The notes: a model not told the origin generated them from the sequence alone. Shown: positions 17,094 to 25,866, counted from the stretch's first letter. The stretch is 58,389 nt of DNA from Vicinamibacteria bacterium (GCA_016934575.1 JAFGSN010000183.1:1-58389), one strand, 5' to 3'. Numbers and translations are program-made.

Positions 17094-17411
17094 TCAGTAA
17101 TCGTCGTCTTCCGGGAAGATCGTGACGTGCTTCACGCTGTCGCGCGGCTCGGCCATCATGGCCGTGACGGCGTCGCGCCAGGTCACGTAGTGCGACGTCT
17201 GCTTGTGAGCGGCGGCGGCTGCGGGGTTGCGATAGACCTCGACGAGCACGAATCTCGTCGGGTCCTCGACTTCCTGCAAGACGTCGAACCGCACGACACC
17301 CGCCTCGTTCAGGCTGGCCGCGGCGTTGGTGCGCGTGGCGGCGATGAACGCGTCGATCGCATCGGGCTTGACGTGGGCGTGGACGTGAACGGCGAGTAGG
17401 GTTCCTGGCAT
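17094..17411 (-). CDS. Antibiotic-biosynthesis-monooxygenase (ABM) domain protein
   Basis: The 105-residue single-domain protein begins [17 protein letters not shown] and has the dimeric alpha-beta barrel pattern [41 protein letters not shown] and HYVTWRDAV. This is the YgiN/LsrG class, small cofactor-free oxygenases or isomerases. An ATG further out (17438) is possible, but the ATG at 17411 has GGAGA upstream. It is translationally close to the iron-ADH gene. Confidence 0.8.
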   Translation of the reverse strand: MPGTLLAVHVHAHVKPDAIDAFIAATRTNAAASLNEAGVVRFDVLQEVEDPTRFVLVEVYRNPAAAAAHKQTSHYVTWRDAVTAMMAEPRDSVKHVTIFPEDDDY

Positions 17412-17489
17412 GGCGTGCTCTCCACCAGCTCGCTCCACGGACGCGAGGTGATCGAGGGGAGTCTCGCTCGACGCGAGCTTCGCGTCAAC

Positions 17490-18248
17490 CTATGGCTCGC
17501 GGATGAGCGTCGGCGAGCGGTCGGCGAGGTCGGCGCCGGACTCATCCTCGAAAACGACGGTCACCGCCGTGAATCGATCCGCGCTCCATTGATCCTCTCG
17601 CAACAGCCATCCGCGCACGAACTCGGCCACGCGTCGCCGGCAGGTCTCGCGCACGAAGTCGAGCGTCTCGCGGTCGGCCGCGCGTTCTACGAGCGTCGGC
17701 GTGATGCTTCGTTCCAACACGGCCATCTGCTCCTCGACGTTGAATCGCAGCCATCCGCGCTCGCTGCGCTTTTCCATGCGGTCCGTATGAATCGCGGGGG
17801 GGAGCGTCGCTCGGATGCGCGGAGCGCGCACCAGACAAACCGCGCCGCGCACATCGAGGTGCCACGGATCGGAAAGGCGCAGGTGATATCGGTAAGTGAC
17901 GGGCGCTCGAATCTCGGCGACCGTCTTGCCCAGCCGGATAAGATCGAAGAGGACGGCGCGCTCGTCGGTGCGCGTGAAGGTTTCCGTGGCTTCAAAGGCC
18001 GCCAGCTCGAGCAGCGGGCCGCCGGGTTCCAGGCGTGGAATAGCCGCGACAAACGTCGTCGTGATACGGCCGCTTTTAAAGCGCTCGGCCATCTCGCCCA
18101 CGCCGCGAGCAAGCTCATGGCCGGCGTTTCGGCCCTCCTCGACGATGTGGCAGGCGCGCCATGCGACGAGAGACAACAGGCCGGCCGCGAGAACGACAGC
18201 CAGCGGCCAGCGGATGAGATCAACGAGACGCGAGATTCGCTCGTTCAC
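17490..18248 (-). CDS. Membrane-anchored protein of unknown function
   Basis: The 252-residue protein has a single hydrophobic segment at residues 13-30 and an extracytoplasmic or cytoplasmic body with no motif I recognise. The body contains GRITTTFVAAIPRL, ATETFTRTDERAV and a charged amphipathic C-terminal half. The GTG start at 18248 is inside the end of the upstream GNAT gene (29-base overlap), with GGAG eight bases before it, so the two are translationally coupled. It may be cotranscribed with the downstream ABM and iron-ADH genes after a 78-base gap. Confidence 0.6.
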   Translation of the reverse strand: MNERISRLVDLIRWPLAVVLAAGLLSLVAWRACHIVEEGRNAGHELARGVGEMAERFKSGRITTTFVAAIPRLEPGGPLLELAAFEATETFTRTDERAVLFDLIRLGKTVAEIRAPVTYRYHLRLSDPWHLDVRGAVCLVRAPRIRATLPPAIHTDRMEKRSERGWLRFNVEEQMAVLERSITPTLVERAADRETLDFVRETCRRRVAEFVRGWLLREDQWSADRFTAVTVVFEDESGADLADRSPTLIREP

Positions 18249-19395
18249 GTTGGATGCTCCGGATCGGCCGATCGTAAATACGATATCGCTTGTAGGGCGA
18301 AAAACCCATCTTGAGAAGCGCGTTGTTCATCGGGCCGTTGTCTTCAAGGATCCAGCCCGCCTCGCCCCAGCGGTATCCCTTGGGGAAGCCTTTGTCCCAG
18401 ATGTGCCGATAAAGCACGGCGTCGATGCCCTTGCGCCTCCACTCGGGAAGCGTGCCGAGGAGCATGATGCGAAGGCGCGAGATGTGCCGCGACGCCCACA
18501 GGATTTTGACGATGCCCGGGAACAGGCGCCCCGACGGGTTCGTCTTGAGCGCGGTGTTGAGATCGGGGACGACGACCGCGAAACCGATCGGCTTGCCGTC
18601 CTTGAGAACGAAGGGAAGAATGTCGGGATCGGCGATCGGCTTGAGTTGCGCCGCGACGTGATCGATTTCTCGATCCGTGAGCGGCACGAATCCCCAGTTG
18701 CTTTCCCAGGCTTTGTTGTAGAGCTCCTTGATGAGGGCGATCTCGGCGTCGAATCGGGAGAAGTCGAGGCTCCGAGTCGTGAGACCGTAACGTTTCTCGA
18801 GCAGCGCGGCGCCCTGTCGCAAGCGCTGAATGAGCGGCCCGCCGAAGTCCATGTGCACTTCGGTCGACTGGTAGCTGATGAGATCCTTGACCTTGACGAA
18901 TCCGGCGTCTTCCACGAGCCGCGTGTAATATCGCGGATTGTAGGGCGACATGATCGCCGGGGGAGCGTCGAATCCGTCGACGAGCAGCCCGACTTCATCG
19001 GTCGCCATCGCGAAGCTGATCGGTCCGCGCAGAACGTTCAGGTCGCGCGCGCGCAGCCAATCGGCGGCGGCGTCAAGGAGCGCGCGCGCCGCTTCGGAAT
19101 CGTCGGCGCACTCGAAAAATCCGAAGAATCCGACTCGGTCATCGAACAGCGCGTTGTGCCTGCGATTGCTGAACGCCGCGATCCGTCCGACCGTATTGCC
19201 GGTCCGGCGCGCCAGGAAATACCGCGCTTCGGCGTACTCGAAGAAAGGGTTCTTTTTCGGCGAGAGGAGTTTCCTGACCTCGGCGCGGAGCTGGGGAACC
19301 CACAGCGCGTCGCCGCGGTGCAGGCGGTAGGGATAACCGATGAACTCGTTCAGCGTCCGGCGCGTCCTGACTGGAACGATCTCGATTTCGTTCAA
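18220..19395 (-). CDS. GNAT-fold N-acetyltransferase-like protein (YghO-like)
   Basis: The 391-residue protein begins EIVPVRTRRTLNEFIGYPYRLHRGDALWVPQL. It has the segments FFEYAEARYFLARRTGNTVGRIAAFSNRRHN and VGFFGFFEC typical of the large YghO-like GNAT family. The C-terminal half has an acetyl-CoA-binding-type run LLGTLPEWRRKGIDAVLYRHI. Substrate unknown. The start is TTG at 19395 with GGAGAG five bases upstream. Overlaps the next gene by 29 bases. Confidence 0.7.
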   Translation of the reverse strand: MNEIEIVPVRTRRTLNEFIGYPYRLHRGDALWVPQLRAEVRKLLSPKKNPFFEYAEARYFLARRTGNTVGRIAAFSNRRHNALFDDRVGFFGFFECADDSEAARALLDAAADWLRARDLNVLRGPISFAMATDEVGLLVDGFDAPPAIMSPYNPRYYTRLVEDAGFVKVKDLISYQSTEVHMDFGGPLIQRLRQGAALLEKRYGLTTRSLDFSRFDAEIALIKELYNKAWESNWGFVPLTDREIDHVAAQLKPIADPDILPFVLKDGKPIGFAVVVPDLNTALKTNPSGRLFPGIVKILWASRHISRLRIMLLGTLPEWRRKGIDAVLYRHIWDKGFPKGYRWGEAGWILEDNGPMNNALLKMGFSPYKRYRIYDRPIRSIQRERANLASR

Positions 19396-19490
19396 TGATT
19401 CTCTCCGGTCATGCCTCGATCGCCGACAAGATCATAGTCTCGGAGCGCGATACGTCAAGAAGAGCGCTTGATGATCGCGGCCGAGTCGCG

Positions 19491-19856
19491 TCATTGGGAT
19501 CGTTTTCTGTCGCGTTGTCCGCCGAACAACGTGTTGACCGCCCAGTTCACGAGAGCGATGACGATGCTGCCGAGAATTCCAGCCACGGGACCCGAAACGC
19601 TATACCCCGGCAAGACATGGGAGGCCAGCCAGAGCAGAAGACCGTTGAGAATGAAGTAGAACAATCCCAACGTGAGGATCAGCGCCGGCAACGACAGGAT
19701 CATCGCGATCGGACGCACAATGGCGTTGAAAAGCCCGAAGATCGCTCCGGCCACGAGCAATGTCAGCAGGGTGCCCCGAAACTCGATGCCCGGCACGACT
19801 ACCGTTGCCAGCAACGCGACGGAGTTCACGACGATTGCGGCGATCAGACGTTTCAT
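19491..19856 (-). CDS. Phage-holin-family 4-TMS membrane protein (YvlD-like)
   Basis: The 121-residue protein has four hydrophobic segments, with the family motif VPGIEFRGTLLTLLVAGAIFG followed by NAIVRP. It ends with FGGQRDRKRSQ. This matches the family often called mycobacterial 4-TMS phage holin, which in most bacteria is a chromosomal envelope protein and not a phage gene. The ATG follows a strong GGGAGG. Function unknown. Confidence 0.85.
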   Translation of the reverse strand: MKRLIAAIVVNSVALLATVVVPGIEFRGTLLTLLVAGAIFGLFNAIVRPIAMILSLPALILTLGLFYFILNGLLLWLASHVLPGYSVSGPVAGILGSIVIALVNWAVNTLFGGQRDRKRSQ

Positions 19857-19924
19857 GCCTTTCCTCCCGTTCGACCCTCCATCCTACTCCATCTATTCCG
19901 CTTGATGACGCCCTTGGATTGTGG

Positions 19925-19933
19925 TGCTAAAAT
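19925..19933 (+). promoter_or_regulatory. Candidate extended -10 upstream of the YfiR-like/diguanylate cyclase operon
   Basis: TGCTAAAAT fits an extended -10 (TGnTAAAAT), about 94 bases before the TTG start at 20027. No clear -35 at the usual distance. Confidence 0.35.
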
Positions 19934-20026
19934 TTACACAAAGAGTCGCAGGCTGCCGTCATGATCGCCATGGAGAACAGCCCGGCTCGACGCTGTTGCC
20001 CTCTCTCAGTGACGGAGGTGGGTGTT

Positions 20027-20554
20027 TTGACGAGCCGGTCGACGGTACGGACCTGGTGGAACGTTTCTGCGTTTTTTCGCGCCCGCCTGTTTCATTTCGC
20101 GATCACGACCGTTCTTGTCTTCGTCCTCGTCGGCCCGTCTCGCGCGGCCGAGCGCGGCGTCGCTGATCCGGCCGATCCGAGCATCGAGCGGCTCATGGAC
20201 GTCGAAGCGACCTCGGCGTCCCGTAAAGAGCAGCATGTCGGGGAGACGGCCATCGTCGCGCGTTGTCGTTCCGTGAAAGAGCTTGGGCCGTGTCGCGGCT
20301 TGTTCATCTCCGAGCCCGAGTACGACATGCCGCCGGACATCTTCGAGGCGCTCGCGGGGCGCGGCCCGCGCGCGGTCGGCGACGCGCCGCGTTTCGCGGC
20401 TCGCGGAGGCGTCATCGGCTTCACGATGGAGCGTAATCGAGTTCGTTTCGAGATCGACATCGAGGCCGCCGCGCGCGCCAAAAACAGAATCAGCTCCCGT
20501 CTCCTGCGCCTGGCGCGCGTTGCTCGGGACGAGCCGGGAGACGAGGGGGGCTGA
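20027..20554 (+). CDS. Chimeric TonB-receptor-leader / YfiR (DUF4154) C-terminal protein
   Basis: From TTG 20027 (GGAGG eight bases before) the protein is 175 residues; an ATG at 19961 has no such site. It has a signal peptide (RLFHFAITTVLVFVLVGPSRAA). Residues from DPSIERLMDVEATSASRKEQ to ETAI match the pre-plug N-terminus of TonB-dependent receptors (DLSLEELMNIEVTS type). From VARCRSVKELGPCRGLFIS to FEIDIEAAARAKNRISSRLLRLARV the sequence matches the C-terminal half of YfiR. The N-terminal half of YfiR is missing. I infer an in-frame deletion joining a receptor gene to its neighbour yfiR. YfiR normally represses the diguanylate cyclase encoded next door. Confidence 0.7.
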   Translation: MTSRSTVRTWWNVSAFFRARLFHFAITTVLVFVLVGPSRAAERGVADPADPSIERLMDVEATSASRKEQHVGETAIVARCRSVKELGPCRGLFISEPEYDMPPDIFEALAGRGPRAVGDAPRFAARGGVIGFTMERNRVRFEIDIEAAARAKNRISSRLLRLARVARDEPGDEGG

Positions 20555-22666
20555 ATGCGCGCCTTCCGCGACTTTTCGATTCGTTCCAAGCTGACGCTCA
20601 TCGCCATGTTGACGAACGGCGCCGTGCTGCTGCTCTCCGTCACCGCCTTTGTCGGGTACGAGCTGATCGCCTTCCGGGCGGCCATGAAGCAAAACATCGA
20701 GACGCTCGCGGATGTCGTCGGATCGAACAGCACGGCGGCCCTGACCTTCAACGATCAGGCCGCCGCCGAAGCGACGCTCGGAGCGTTGCGCGTCGCGAAG
20801 CACGTCATCGCCGCGGCGATCTTCACGAAGGACGGACGGCTCTTCGCGACCTATCTGCGATCCGATCTTACGGCGATGCCGGAGCTCGACCGGCATGCCG
20901 GCGGTCACGTTTTCGAGAGGGAATCGCTGAGCGTGTGCCGCTCGATCATGCTCGACGGCGAAAGAATCGGCGCCGTGAGCGTGCGTTCGGATCTGACGGC
21001 CATGGGCTCGCGTCTCATGCGCTATGCGTGGGTCGTGCTGGCCGTGCTGGCCGCTTCCTCGCTCCTGACGTTGCTGATTTCCGCGCGCCTGCAATCCTTG
21101 ATCTCGCGGCCCATCTCTCATCTGGCCGAGACTGCTCGCCGCTTTTCGATCGACAAGGACTTCGCGGCGCGCGCCCAAAAGCGCGGCCAGGACGAAATCG
21201 GCGTGCTCATCGACGGCTTCAACGAGATGCTCGAGCAAATCGCCGAGAGCAACGTGGTCTTGCAGCTCACCCACGACGATCTGGAGCGACGCGTGCAGGA
21301 GCGCACGCTTGAGCTGCGCCAGGAGATCACGGCGCGCAAGCGCGTTGAAGGGACCATTCGTCGTCTCGCGTATCACGACGCCTTGACCGGGCTGCCCAAC
21401 CGCCTGCTCTTCGGCGATCGCCTGTCGCAGGCCCTGGCGCGCGCCGAGCGCAGTCGGATTATGCTGGCGGTGCTCTTCCTTGATCTGGATCGTTTCAAGA
21501 TGATCAACGACCTGCTCGGCCACGCCGTCGGCGACAAGGCGCTGTGCGAGATCGGGCGGCGCCTGCTGCAGAGCCTGCGGATCGAGGATACGGTGGCGCG
21601 ACTGGGCGGCGACGAGTTCCTCGTCTTGCTGCCCGCCGTGGACGCGATGCGTGACGCGACGTTGGTGGCCGAGAAAATACTGCGCGCGTTTCAGCCCGCG
21701 GTCGTGATCGAGGGTCATCCGCTGAACATCACGGTGAGCATCGGTATCTCGGTCTTCCCGTTGCACGGACGCGACGGAGAGACGCTGATCAAGAACGCGG
21801 ATCTGGCGCTTTACCACGCCAAGGAGCGCGGACGAAACAACTGGCAGCTTTTCGTCACGAACAATGAGGAGACGGCTCTCGATCGACTGTCGCTGGCGAA
21901 CGACCTGCGCCAGGCGATCGATCGCGGGCAGCTCCGTCTCCATTTCCAGCCGCAGATCGACGCGCGCACGAACGAGATCGTGTCCGTCGAGGCCCTGCTG
22001 CGATGGGCGCATCCCGAGCGCGGTTTGCTGGATCCGCGCGCCTTTATCGGACTGGCGGAGGAGATCGGAGTCATAATGCCGATCGGCGAGTGGGTTTTGC
22101 GGGCGGCCTGTCGCCAGGGCCGCGTCTGGCGCGAATCCGGATTGTCCGCCCTGCGACTGGCCGTCAATGTCTCCGTTCGCCATTTTCGAAAAGCGAGCTT
22201 CGAGGAGACGCTCGAACGAATCGCGGACGAGGAAAAATTCGACCTCGGGTCGCTCGAGGTGGAGATCACCGAAAGCGTATTCATGGAGAACATCGCCGAG
22301 GCGGCGCGCACGATGCAGGCGCTGAAGAAGCGCCAAGTGTCGCTCGTCATCGACGGGTTCGGCACCGGCTACTCGTCGCTCAGTCATCTGCGGCGTTTGC
22401 CGGTGGATGCCCTGAAAATCGCTCAATCGTTTGTGAGCGCGACTCCGGAGGACGCCGACAACGTCGCCATCGTGACGTTGATCATTGCCATGGCTCATAA
22501 TCTCGGTCTCAAAGTCGTCGCCGTGGGCGTCGAGAAAGAGACCCAGCGTGATTTTCTGCTCTCCAGCCATTGCGATCTCATGCAGGGCCATCTGTTCGGG
22601 CCGCCGATGTCGATCGAAGACGTGACTCGCTTGCTGCAACGTCAACTTGACGATTCGCGAACGTGA
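20555..22666 (+). CDS. CHASE8-HAMP-GGDEF-EAL protein, YfiN/TpbB-like diguanylate cyclase
   Basis: The 703-residue inner-membrane protein has two membrane segments (about 12-35 and 152-175) bracketing a CHASE8 periplasmic domain (TLADVVGSNSTAALTFND). It continues with HAMP and a short coiled coil (205-270), GGDEF and EAL. The active site GGDEF at 351-355 and the inhibitory RxxD (RIED, five residues before it) are intact, so it should make c-di-GMP. The EAL domain keeps EAL (478-480) and Asp600 but has Gly601 for the second Asp of DDFGTG, Ala623 for Asp in KID and Val657 for the first Glu of EGVE, so it is probably not a working phosphodiesterase. It starts right after the YfiR-like stop (TGAATG). 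Confidence 0.9.
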   Translation: MRAFRDFSIRSKLTLIAMLTNGAVLLLSVTAFVGYELIAFRAAMKQNIETLADVVGSNSTAALTFNDQAAAEATLGALRVAKHVIAAAIFTKDGRLFATYLRSDLTAMPELDRHAGGHVFERESLSVCRSIMLDGERIGAVSVRSDLTAMGSRLMRYAWVVLAVLAASSLLTLLISARLQSLISRPISHLAETARRFSIDKDFAARAQKRGQDEIGVLIDGFNEMLEQIAESNVVLQLTHDDLERRVQERTLELRQEITARKRVEGTIRRLAYHDALTGLPNRLLFGDRLSQALARAERSRIMLAVLFLDLDRFKMINDLLGHAVGDKALCEIGRRLLQSLRIEDTVARLGGDEFLVLLPAVDAMRDATLVAEKILRAFQPAVVIEGHPLNITVSIGISVFPLHGRDGETLIKNADLALYHAKERGRNNWQLFVTNNEETALDRLSLANDLRQAIDRGQLRLHFQPQIDARTNEIVSVEALLRWAHPERGLLDPRAFIGLAEEIGVIMPIGEWVLRAACRQGRVWRESGLSALRLAVNVSVRHFRKASFEETLERIADEEKFDLGSLEVEITESVFMENIAEAARTMQALKKRQVSLVIDGFGTGYSSLSHLRRLPVDALKIAQSFVSATPEDADNVAIVTLIIAMAHNLGLKVVAVGVEKETQRDFLLSSHCDLMQGHLFGPPMSIEDVTRLLQRQLDDSRT

Positions 22667-22730
22667 ATGTAGTGTCCTCGCGGGCATTCGAGACGGCGGC
22701 GCCGTCCGCCATTCAAAAGGGAAGGCAAGC

Positions 22731-23696
22731 ATGCGAGTCCTCGTCGTGGGGGGCGCCGGATACATCGGAAGTCATGTTGTCAGAGCTCTTCTCGACCAGA
22801 AACACGAAGTCGCCGTTTACGACAATCTTTCCTTGGGATGTCGCGAGAACCTGTTCCCCGAGGCGCGTTTCGTGCTCGGCGACATTCTGGACGCGGCGGC
22901 TCTTAGCGCGGCCATGGCGTGCGGCGTCGATGCCGTCATGCATCTGGCGGCCTTCAAAGCCGCCGGCGAATCGATGATTCATCCGGAAAAATACGCCGTG
23001 AACAACATCACGGGGACGATCAATCTGCTCAACGCGGCCTGCGAGATCGGAGTCCGCCGGCTGGTCTTTTCCTCGTCGGCCGCCGTTTACGGCGAGCCGC
23101 GATACGTTCCGGTGGATGAAGCGCACCCCTGCAATCCCGTCAATTTCTATGGTTTCACCAAGCTCGAGATCGAGCGTCTTCTCGAGTGGTACGAACGGCT
23201 TCGCGGACTACGATTCGCGTCTCTTCGCTATTTCAACGCCGCGGGATATGACGTTCTGGGCAGGGTGCGCGGATTGGAGCGCCATCCGGCCAACCTCCTG
23301 CCCGTCATTATGGAGACGGCGGCCGGCCGTCGCGATTGCCTGGAGATCTTTGGAGACGATTACGCGACGGAGGACGGCACGGGCGTTCGCGATTACATTC
23401 ACGTCAATGACCTTGCGGGCGCTCACCTGTTGGCTCTCGAATACGTGGCGCAAGATCGGAGTCTGATCGTCAATCTTGGAAGCGAGACCGGCATCAGCGT
23501 CAGGGCGATGCTGGAGACGGCGCGCCGCTTGACCGGACGGACGATTCCGGCATGCGTCGTGGCGCGCAGGCCCGGTGATCCTCCGACGTTGGTCGCCTCG
23601 TCGAAAAACGCGCGCCAGGTTCTGGGCTGGAGGCCGAAGCACAGCGACGCGGAGACGCTGATCGCCAGCGCGTGGGCGGCATATCAGCGGCGCTGA
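22731..23696 (+). CDS. galE: UDP-glucose 4-epimerase
   Basis: The 321-residue extended SDR interconverts UDP-glucose and UDP-galactose. It shows the NAD motif GGAGYIGSHVVRALL at residues 7-21, YDNLSLG, HLAAFKAAGESM, SSSAAVYGEP, YGFTKLEIE (the YxxxK active site), RYFNAAG and GTGVRDYIHVNDLAGAH. The length is typical. The start is the ATG at 22731 preceded by AAGGGAAGG; an upstream in-frame start is unlikely. It probably supplies sugar for the window's glycosyltransferases. Confidence 0.93.
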   Translation: MRVLVVGGAGYIGSHVVRALLDQKHEVAVYDNLSLGCRENLFPEARFVLGDILDAAALSAAMACGVDAVMHLAAFKAAGESMIHPEKYAVNNITGTINLLNAACEIGVRRLVFSSSAAVYGEPRYVPVDEAHPCNPVNFYGFTKLEIERLLEWYERLRGLRFASLRYFNAAGYDVLGRVRGLERHPANLLPVIMETAAGRRDCLEIFGDDYATEDGTGVRDYIHVNDLAGAHLLALEYVAQDRSLIVNLGSETGISVRAMLETARRLTGRTIPACVVARRPGDPPTLVASSKNARQVLGWRPKHSDAETLIASAWAAYQRR

Positions 23697-23741
23697 TCCA
23701 AGGGCGGCATCGTGCTCAAACAAGCCGTCGGCTCGGCGGTT

Positions 23742-25448
23742 TCACGGAAGGCGGCGTTCGCGAGACCGATCGGTTGAAGCGTTCCCGTTCGTCGGGGGGG
23801 ACGTGCTCTGACGCAATCCGTGGATCTCGTGAATCTCCATCATGCCGATGCCTTTCAGGCGGATCTGGCCGAGCGATGCGCCCTCGCAAACGTCGGCGAC
23901 CTGCGACCATGTCGTCGCGCTCACGTTGACGAAGCCGTTGTGGCCGTGGCTCTCGACGCGCGCCGCGGTGTTGACGGTGTCGCCCCAAAGATCGAAGAGA
24001 TACTGGCGGTGTCCGACGACGCCGGCGGTGACCGGACCGACGTGAATGCCGACGCGCACGTCCCAACCGGCGGGCAGGCTTCGCGCGGAAGCGACCATGT
24101 CGAGACCGCAACGCACGGCGTTCAGCGCCGGCCGCGCGACCGGGCGGATCGCTCCCGCCGTGGCCATGAAAGCGTCGCCGATGGTCTTGATCTTCTGCAT
24201 CTCGTGTTGGATGGAGATCTCTTCAAAAGCCTCGACGAGCTGCTGCAGATGGCGGACGACCTCGTCGGGTTCGCGGCTTGCGCAAAACGGGGTGAAACCG
24301 ACGACGTCGCAGAAAAGCACGGCGACATTCTCGTAGCGTTTGGGCTTGACGGCGTTCGTGGCCTTGAGCTCTTCGACGATCTCGTGAGGCAGAATGACGT
24401 GAAGCAGCTCGTCGGCGCGCCGTCGCTGTTCCTCGATCATGCGGAGATGCAGGACCTCCCGGTCGCGCAGCCGCTTCTTCTCGATGCAGGCTCCGATGCG
24501 CGCCCGCAGCAACACGGGATTGAAGGGTTTGGGGAGATAGTCCTCGGCGCCTCCTTCGATGCAGCGCACCACGCTATCCAGCTCGTCAAGAGCCGAGATC
24601 ATGATCACCGGAACGTGCCGGAGAGCCTCGTCCGCCTTGAGTCGCCGCAATACCTCGTAGCCGTTCATCTCGGGCATGATCACGTCGAGGAGAACGAGAT
24701 CAAGGCCGCCCCGTGCGACCATTTCGAGGGCCTGGCGGCCGTTTGATGCCGTGGCCGTCTGGTATCCCTCGCGCATCAGGCGCCGTGCAAGCATGTCGCG
24801 GTTGATTTCGTTGTCGTCGACGACGAGAATCGACCCGGAGGCCGCCGCCTGGACGGCGTTCTCTCCGGACGAGGTCGGATGGAGGGCGCTGACGACGTCC
24901 TCGATCATGCCGGCCACCGCCGTATCCGCCTTTGGAAAGTCGTTCGTCCGCGTTTCCATCGCCGAGAAGCGCACGATGTCGTCGATGAGCATGAGCAGCT
25001 TTGCGCCGGCGGAACGGATGCGCTCGAGATCGGCGGTCATCGCCGCTGCGTTTGATCCGGCGACGTCCTCGATCAGCATCTCGCTGTAGCCGATCACGGC
25101 GTTGACCGGCGTGAGGAGATCGTGACGCGCGCGGGCGCCCATGGCCTCGATGTCGACGCCCTCACGTTCGAGCTGCTCCGGATCGAGCAGCTCATTGATG
25201 AGTTTGAGCAAGCTCTCGCCGGCGCGGTGGATGCGCTCGAGGTCGTCGACCGTCTCGCATCCGCTCGCGCGAGCGTCTTCGATCAGCATCTCGCTGTAGC
25301 CGAGAATGGCGTTGACGGGCGTTCGAAGCTCATGGCGCATGTGCGCCAGAAACGCGGCGCGCTCGAGACGCGGCTTTTCGCCATCATCCGGCCTCGAACC
25401 GGCTTGGGATTCCGCTTTCGGGACGGCGTTTGTTTCCTTCTCCGTCAA
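23742..25448 (-). CDS. Double-HisKA, receiver and class III adenylate cyclase protein
   Basis: The 568-residue cytosolic signalling protein has two near-identical HisKA segments (His39 in HMRHELRTPVNAILGYSEMLIED, His109 in RHDLLTPVNAVIGYSEMLIED). There is no ATPase (HATPase_c) domain. A receiver with Asp255 (LVLLDVIMPEMNG) and a class III cyclase follow. The cyclase has both metal aspartates (Asp381, Asp425), the adenine-selecting Lys421 (KTIGDA) and Asp486 (FDLWGD), and the Asn493/Arg497 pair, so cAMP is expected. It starts with TTG overlapping the stop of the upstream receiver gene (TTGA). The kinase that phosphorylates it must be another protein. Confidence 0.85.
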   Translation of the reverse strand: MTEKETNAVPKAESQAGSRPDDGEKPRLERAAFLAHMRHELRTPVNAILGYSEMLIEDARASGCETVDDLERIHRAGESLLKLINELLDPEQLEREGVDIEAMGARARHDLLTPVNAVIGYSEMLIEDVAGSNAAAMTADLERIRSAGAKLLMLIDDIVRFSAMETRTNDFPKADTAVAGMIEDVVSALHPTSSGENAVQAAASGSILVVDDNEINRDMLARRLMREGYQTATASNGRQALEMVARGGLDLVLLDVIMPEMNGYEVLRRLKADEALRHVPVIMISALDELDSVVRCIEGGAEDYLPKPFNPVLLRARIGACIEKKRLRDREVLHLRMIEEQRRRADELLHVILPHEIVEELKATNAVKPKRYENVAVLFCDVVGFTPFCASREPDEVVRHLQQLVEAFEEISIQHEMQKIKTIGDAFMATAGAIRPVARPALNAVRCGLDMVASARSLPAGWDVRVGIHVGPVTAGVVGHRQYLFDLWGDTVNTAARVESHGHNGFVNVSATTWSQVADVCEGASLGQIRLKGIGMMEIHEIHGLRQSTSPPTNGNASTDRSRERRLP

Positions 25449-25819
25449 CTCGGCTTTTTCTGAAGGAGCGTTTCGATCTTGCCCAACAGGCGCGGAAACT
25501 CCACGGGTTTCGTGTCGTAGTCGTCGCAGCCCGCATCGAGAGCTTTCTCGCGATCTCCCGCCATGGCGTGAGCGGTCAGGGCGATGATGGGCAGGGCGCG
25601 CGTGTTCTCGTCGGCCTTGAGCCGTCGGGCCACTTCCCAGCCGTCGATGACGGGCAGGCTCATGTCGAGCAAAATGACCTCGGGCGCGTCTTCCTGCGCG
25701 CGCGTCAGCCCCTCCTGGCCGTCGACGGCGATCGTTACCTCGTATCCTCGGCGTTCGAGCCGTCTCGAGAGCATGTCCCGGTTCATTTCGTTATCTTCGA
25801 CCAGAAGGATCTTGGGCAT
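25445..25819 (-). CDS. Single-domain response regulator
   Basis: This 124-residue CheY-like receiver has the acidic pair in LLVEDNE, phosphoacceptor Asp in VILLDMSLPVIDGWEV, Thr in ALTAHA and Lys in TKPVEF. There is no output domain. It is 4-base overlapped with the double-HisKA cyclase gene and has strong GGAGGAG upstream of its ATG. It could be the phosphate donor or sink for the histidines of the downstream protein. Confidence 0.9.
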   Translation of the reverse strand: MPKILLVEDNEMNRDMLSRRLERRGYEVTIAVDGQEGLTRAQEDAPEVILLDMSLPVIDGWEVARRLKADENTRALPIIALTAHAMAGDREKALDAGCDDYDTKPVEFPRLLGKIETLLQKKPS

Positions 25820-25866
25820 GTCGCGCTCTCCTCCTCAGCTCATCGTCGGACGCGACGATCGAGACG

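Noticed and set aside
19934-20026. Resemblance to a c-di-GMP-I riboswitch upstream of the YfiR-like gene
   Set aside because: The conserved GGGACGCAAAGCC core is absent; only loose similarity near AGCCCGG and GTTGCC.
20006-22765. 919-codon antisense frame across the cyclase operon
   Set aside because: It mirrors the GGDEF/EAL gene, whose motifs are unmistakable, and has no domain of its own.
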